Shown: positions 59,257 to 64,000 of the stretch, piece after piece
Layout of the letters: each line of letters opens with the position of its first letter
Position numbering within the stretch: the stretch's first letter is position 1
NCBI GenBank assembly: GCA_037976565.1
Contig: CP137685.1
Location: 24,057,695 to 24,121,694 of the forward strand
DNA: 64,000 nucleotides
Direction of reading: 5' to 3'
DNA from: Mesocentrotus franciscanus
Lineage: Eukaryota > Echinodermata > Echinoidea > Camarodonta > Strongylocentrotidae
The notes under the pieces: model-generated
Told to the model about the DNA's origin: nothing
Seen by the model: the letters and a program-made list of their open reading frames with translations, nothing else
Databases searched by the model: none
Made by a program: the position numbers and the translations under genes

Positions 59257-60289
59257 TTGAAGATATATTTATACCAGCCATTAAATAATATTCTTTCTTT
59301 TATGTTCATATTTTAAATATACAGTACAGCATTCTTAAAGATACTATGTCCCTTTTGCAGCCAACATCAAATTCTGTAGAACTTTGCAGGAATTATGAAT
59401 ACGTCATGTATGTCCTATCTGTCAAATTTAAACGTTAGCAGTGTCCTAATATTCAAATTATTCAAGGAAACCCGTTTACTTGCTAGACTTCACTGTCAGA
59501 CACTATTGAGTGACTGACTGGCTTTTTCATCTTTGGTAATAACATACATAAAATGAGCTGTAAAGGGTACATGAGCATTTGTCTACATCAATAACCCACT
59601 TCTTGTAATGGCCAAAATTAAACTGATTGAATCTTTGCGCAGCATAAAACGTACGACCATTCGGTACAATGGTCTGAAAAATTAGACTATTACTTACTGG
59701 CTCTATAGCTCCTAAGTCGATTCAACAACCAATAGTCGTTATTTTCCCACTTAAAGACATTTTCAAGCCCCCCTTTTATTTAGGGAAGTTCAAAATTAGT
59801 ATTGTATTTCAAATGCCGTTGGAATTTAACCTTTTCATTTTTTTGGCCTGCAAATGGGACAAAGTACCTTTAAGCCATGAAAGATATTACAACTATTCGA
59901 TAAAACGTCAATACCTATTCTTTGTTGAGATGACGAAATAAAAAGAAAGAATAGAGAAGACCTTAAGAAGGCGTAATATCATGAAAAGTGGTAAACGAGG
60001 TAGAAGCAAACGTAGGCAAACTATTGAAACAAAACGGATTATCAAAAGTAAGTATAAAAACAAATGTCCAATTTGTACGTCGCATAATCATTGGTTATTC
60101 GTTACGCGATTTACAGAAACATCCGTTTTCCTGCATGTTTATAGATGTCACAAAAAAAAAAAACGCATGGCAAGAAAAACAAGTCTCCAGAACTTTCTTA
60201 AGACGATGGAAGAAGACATTATATTCCTATTTGTTATGGGTAGACTTGGGATGTCTGTCTAGGGATATTTATGCCAAAAATAAAATGAG

Positions 60290-61570
60290 ATAATGATTTA
60301 TCATTTATCGGAGACAATATCAATGATTAGCAAAGGTGTTAAATAAAGCTAATAGACATGAATAAGCAAATTTGTCAGTCAAATCTCGTCAACTTTAAAC
60401 GTACAAGTCTAATACATTTCATACTTGGTTTAACATCTATAACACATTACGTAAAAACTTTGATAGAATTCTAATTTTCCCAAGTGACTGGATATTAAGC
60501 CCGCATAAAAGTGTGCACCATCTCCAGTCTTTAGGGAGTGTTCACACCGTTCGCATGCATTTATGTAAGGCAATCTCGACCGGCAAATCCGAGGAAAATG
60601 CGCCTGTTTAAAGGGTTGTTTTTATATACAATGAATGTAACATTTGAAAATATCCCATTTTATGATAGTTAAGGTTTTCAAAATAACAAGTTTCAAACTA
60701 TAATTATCCATATGTTTAACCATTCAAATGAAAGAAAATGAAGGAAAAACCTTCACGACGAAAATTGTGAGTATTGGTATGAATATTTGCGTGAGTGCTT
60801 ATGTGTGTGTGTCGGGGGCAACAACCCACAGCAGCAGACGCTGTGTTTCTGATCCTGTTATCATTATCATGTTAGACTCAACGACTGACTCCTTCAATCA
60901 AGACATATTAAAAAGTGCATTGAATGCACATTTAGTATTTTTATAATCACTGGATCACGGTCTTGATTTAACAAGAGTTTATGTTTACATCCGAGATTTT
61001 GACGGTTTTTAACTCATGGTGTAAAATCACCGGCAGTCCTTGTGCTCTCCCGATACGTTAAAGAGACTTCAAAGAGAAAACTTACATTCGTCGCAGTGCC
61101 AAGTATTTGACATATTCCATAGCTACATAGTTGGGATTACCGTCATTGCTGGTGAAACGACATAATTTGATTTCAGCATCTAATTTAGCTTGTGCAGCAC
61201 AAACCTGATCATAATGCCGGTCATACCAAACAAGCCATCCAGATACGAAGAGTATGCTACAAGGCCACAATTTAAAACTTTCTAGGTTTAGTAATGTAAT
61301 CGGTCCAACGCCAGCCTTTAAGTCGAACGAGTAAATGCGGTACATTTGTGAAGTCCAAAAAAGTTGCTCTCCTGCGTATCAAAAAAGAAGAAAAGATTTT
61401 TGGAAGAAAAAACATTGTACCGAGGAATATCTCACATTTTACATTCATATACTTTAGGTAGCTCCTAAAAGAAATGACAACTATCCACAGGCTTTTGTGA
61501 ATGGACCACCTATTTGTGAAGTGCTACATTTAGTTAATAGCGTTCATCATTTATTGCTCATGTTTTTAGT
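60290..61570 (-). repeat. Inverted third copy of the gene A 3' end and its flank
   Basis: Minus-strand sequence aligns with 41480-42730 (and 4860-5760): intron end, last exon and downstream flank. Like copy 2 it carries part of the insert at 42424-42540 that copy 1 lacks (GGTGCACACTTTT type text near 60510). It therefore derives from a copy-2-like ancestor. Confidence 0.8.
61082..61371 (-). pseudogene. Isolated gene A last exon, third copy, frame intact
   Basis: The acceptor ATACGCAG is followed by a 290-base exon with the same phase and length as 41656-41945. It reads GEQLFWTSQMYRIYSFDLKA, then WPCSILFVSGWLVWYDRHYD, and ends YVKYLALRRM before TAA. No frameshift. I find no other gene A exon within reach on the minus strand, so it is probably a stranded fragment. 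61571-61930 shows no gene. Confidence 0.65.
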
Positions 61571-61943
61571 AATTCAAATTCGTCCTGATTTTTAAAAGAA
61601 ACAAATTTAAATGGGCATAACTTGAATTGAAAAAAGATGTAGACATGACATGCATCACAAGTAAACACAAAAAGTGCAAAGAAGATCTGTTTTTATTTAT
61701 TTGTAACACTGTGTATTTTGTCATTATACTTTCTTTATGGTAACTATCATTTTTGTTGATGGCAGTAATATTTCGAATGAATGAATACTTTTCATGATAT
61801 GATATCATTATAATCATTTCATTGTTGATTCTGTACTAGATATCTGCAAAAATAGATAACCTTTATTTTAATTTTCGTTAATTCTGGAATTAGTAACAGT
61901 ATAATTGAATATAAGTATGGGATAATGATCTGCATATATCAGC

Positions 61944-62460
61944 AGCGGATCCAGGATTTTCCAAACGGGGAGGGGAGGGGGAGGAAGCACGTAAGCACGA
62001 GCCTTTCTAGATGAGGTCCAGGTGCCCGTCTTAGGGCCCCTGTGGTGAAGGGGCAGAGCCCTGGTGGGGGTCCTGGAGCCCCGGACGCTCTTGAGTTTTA
62101 GCATTTTGGAACCTTCAAGATAGCCGTCTTGAATGATAGAAATTCTAACATATCCCATGAAATCTATACTGCGCCTATGGGTTTATTTTGCTGGAATTCG
62201 ATTCTCTGTCCCACAAATACTTTCTCCTCCGGAGTAAATTATAGAACCAAGAGTTGCTCTCCTTACGGTTAAAATCCAGGGGCCAGCCTTAGGGCCCTGT
62301 CGGGTTGCAGGGGAAGAGCCCTGCCGGGGGTCCAGGGGCTCGGAAACCCCGGACACTCTCGAGTTTTAGCAATCTAGTACCTTCAAGATAGCCGTCTTGA
62401 GTGAAAGAAACACACACTCACTTCTAAGGACAATTTTATACAACAAAGGGTTGTCTTGCG
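61944..62460. repeat. hAT-like end followed by a 253-bp-spaced direct repeat
   Basis: CAGCAGCGGATCCAGGATTT at 61944 is a family left end. The stretch with CTTAGGGCCC, CAGAGCCCTG and CTTCAAGATAGCCGTCTTGA at about 62024-62140 recurs at about 62277-62410, with a diverged interior. Confidence 0.65.
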
Positions 62461-62469
62461 AACCACTTT

Positions 62470-63226
62470 AAAGAGCAAGTCCACTCCAAAATAACATACT
62501 TTCAATGGAAGCAGAAAAATCAGATAAACCAATCAAAAAAAGTTTGAGCAAAATCGGATAACTAAGAAGAAAGATATGCATTTTTAATGACATGACGAAC
62601 TTTGAAAATCACTAGACAAATTGGCAACTTACTCATGAATCTGTGACGTCATGTCCTCACTATCCACTTATTAATTTCTTTATATTGATAATACAAATTT
62701 CCTATTTCCCACCTAAGAATCTTATTTCCTGACACCAGCATCCAAGTCAGATTGATAGTAATATGTTTTTGTGTGGATGCACTAATATCAGTTTAATCAT
62801 GAAAAATGTGAATTTTAATAAATAATTCATATAAAAATCAATAATTATAAATATAAAATATTCAGAAAATAGTATCAATTCTTCAAAGTTCATAAAAGAT
62901 TTTGTGAAATGTCATGCACGCAATATGATACAAATCATATAACCTGGGCAAAGGCATGAAATCAAGTTTTGAGGGACAAAAAGGGAAATTAATGGGATTA
63001 ATCTATATAAAGCAATTGATAAATAGTGAGGACATGACGTCACAAACTGATAACCAAATTGACAATTTGTGTAGTGATTTCCATTGTTCCATAGTTTAAA
63101 ATACTTTTTTCAAAAATTCATAACTTTCTAATTAGTTATCCGATTTTTCTCAAACTTTTTTTTGATCGGTTTGTCTGATTTTTCTGCTTCTATTGAAAGT
63201 AAGTTATTTTTGGAGTGGACTTGTAC
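62470..63226. mobile_element. Large foldback element, about 755 bp
   Basis: Left arm AAGTCCACTCCAAAATAACA through TGTGACGTCATGTCCTCACT is inverted at the right (AGTGAGGACATGACGTCACA through TATTTTTGGAGTGGACTT). Arms are about 220 bases; the AT-rich middle (62690-63005) is unique. No frame of note. Confidence 0.8.
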
Positions 63227-64000
63227 TGTAATCTTTACGAATGGGGTTGTGGGTTACTGAAGGTCCAAGGGCACTCCATAAATTATTAACACCATCTATG
63301 TCCCATAGAAATTATGTTCGAATTACGTAATACGTCATCGTCAATGGAATCTGTGGGTGTACATTTAGTGATTCATGTTCTATTCATGGTCTTTTATTTT
63401 CTTTCTTTTCTTTCTTTCTCTCCCCTCTCTCTCTCTTTCTCCCTTCCCTGTCTAGCTATCTTATTCTTTAAAAAAAACTTTCTTTTGCCTTCATTTTCCC
63501 ATTCCCCTTTTTGGCAGCCAAAGGGGATGGGGGCGGCCGCCCCTCTCCCCGATTCGCCACAGATTCGTACATTTTTGTATGCAATACGAATAGCTTGCTG
63601 TGGGGTGGGGTGGGGTTTTCATTCAATCTAATACGTTGCCGACTAAGGGATAGTAATTTTATTTCTCTATTACCTTTTCCTCTCTCCTTATTTTGTTTTT
63701 TACCTTCTTTTCCCGTCGCTCCTCCCTTTTTAAGGCCGCCAATAAGGCGCCCCTGTGGATCCGCCACTGTAGATTTACAGCCTGGGTCCGTACTTACACA
63801 AATTTGAGAGCAGATAAAGTCTACTGGGAAATTATTACGATATCAACTGTTAATTAATTATTATAACCTGTTTATTTGTATGAAAACTTATGTCATATTG
63901 AATTCCATTATTATGTAGCTCTTATTTGCACGATTCTTGATTAATACCTTAATCATTGAATCGTGCACTGATGTTCAAAATACTATTAAGGGGTCATATC
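63227..64000. other. No gene seen; repeat debris
   Basis: CT-rich tract at 63400-63450 and GC-rich hAT-like end fragments at 63530-63560 and 63750-63775 (GTGGATCCGCCACTG). Open frames here overlap these repeats and are not supported as genes. Confidence 0.5.

Noticed and set aside
59981..60293. Two overlapping frames of about 100 codons, one with a Cys-x2-Cys motif
   Set aside because: AT-rich, lysine-rich, no family pattern; two competing frames make chance more likely.

Overview
This window looks like AT-rich nuclear DNA from an animal, not a microbe. Coding sequence is split into short exons with GT/AG borders, mostly in phase 1. Introns carry microsatellites, and the gaps are packed with non-LTR retrotransposon debris, one Penelope-like element, tRNA-headed SINE remnants and many foldback (MITE-type) elements. 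The repeat style and the gene content suggest a marine invertebrate deuterostome, probably an echinoderm. That assignment is inference; nothing in the sequence proves the species.

The window is organised around a direct duplication of about 17 kb. Copy 1 runs from about 2.75 to 19.6 kb and copy 2 from about 38.0 to 55.25 kb. Each copy carries the 3' part of gene A followed by gene B, all on the + strand. Gene A is extracellular in type: an EGF module followed by YWTD/LY beta-propeller repeats. Its longest form is in copy 2 and reaches upstream of the duplicated block (exons at 29.27-41.95 kb). The copy 1 version keeps only the last three exons and is frameshifted. A third, isolated last exon lies inverted at 61.1-61.4 kb. 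Gene B is a four-exon gene for a 238-residue protein that resembles two tandem antibiotic-biosynthesis-monooxygenase (ABM, dimeric alpha/beta barrel) domains. It is intact in copy 1 (11.28-15.69 kb) and has two frameshifts in copy 2 (49.70-54.30 kb). A relic of exon 2 from a further gene B copy lies at 57.32-57.43 kb. A further piece of the gene A downstream region is at 27.4-28.2 kb. Together these describe a small, actively rearranging tandem gene cluster.

Region by region: 0-2.1 kb, 5' half of a LINE on the - strand with endonuclease domain; 2.75-19.6 kb, duplication copy 1; 17.3-19.2 kb, a 1.95-kb long-inverted-repeat element; 20.3-21.3 kb, LINE reverse transcriptase fragment; 21.3-25.6 kb, a Penelope-like element (RT plus GIY-YIG, candidate hammerhead ribozyme) that sits in the LINE fragment and is itself split by three insertions, one carrying a GACGTC-rich satellite; 25.7-28.2 kb, LINE tails and the extra duplicate piece; 29.3-42 kb, gene A with introns full of repeats, including a LINE reverse transcriptase relic at 34-35.5 kb; 38-55.25 kb, duplication copy 2; 55-64 kb, microsatellites, many hairpin elements and the inverted gene A last exon.

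The two duplicate copies serve as reference for each other. They show exact or near-exact empty sites for several insertions (a 1,082-bp TA-flanked foldback, a 330-bp hAT-like MITE, a LINE fragment and a 186-bp MITE). They also help locate exon borders and frameshifts.
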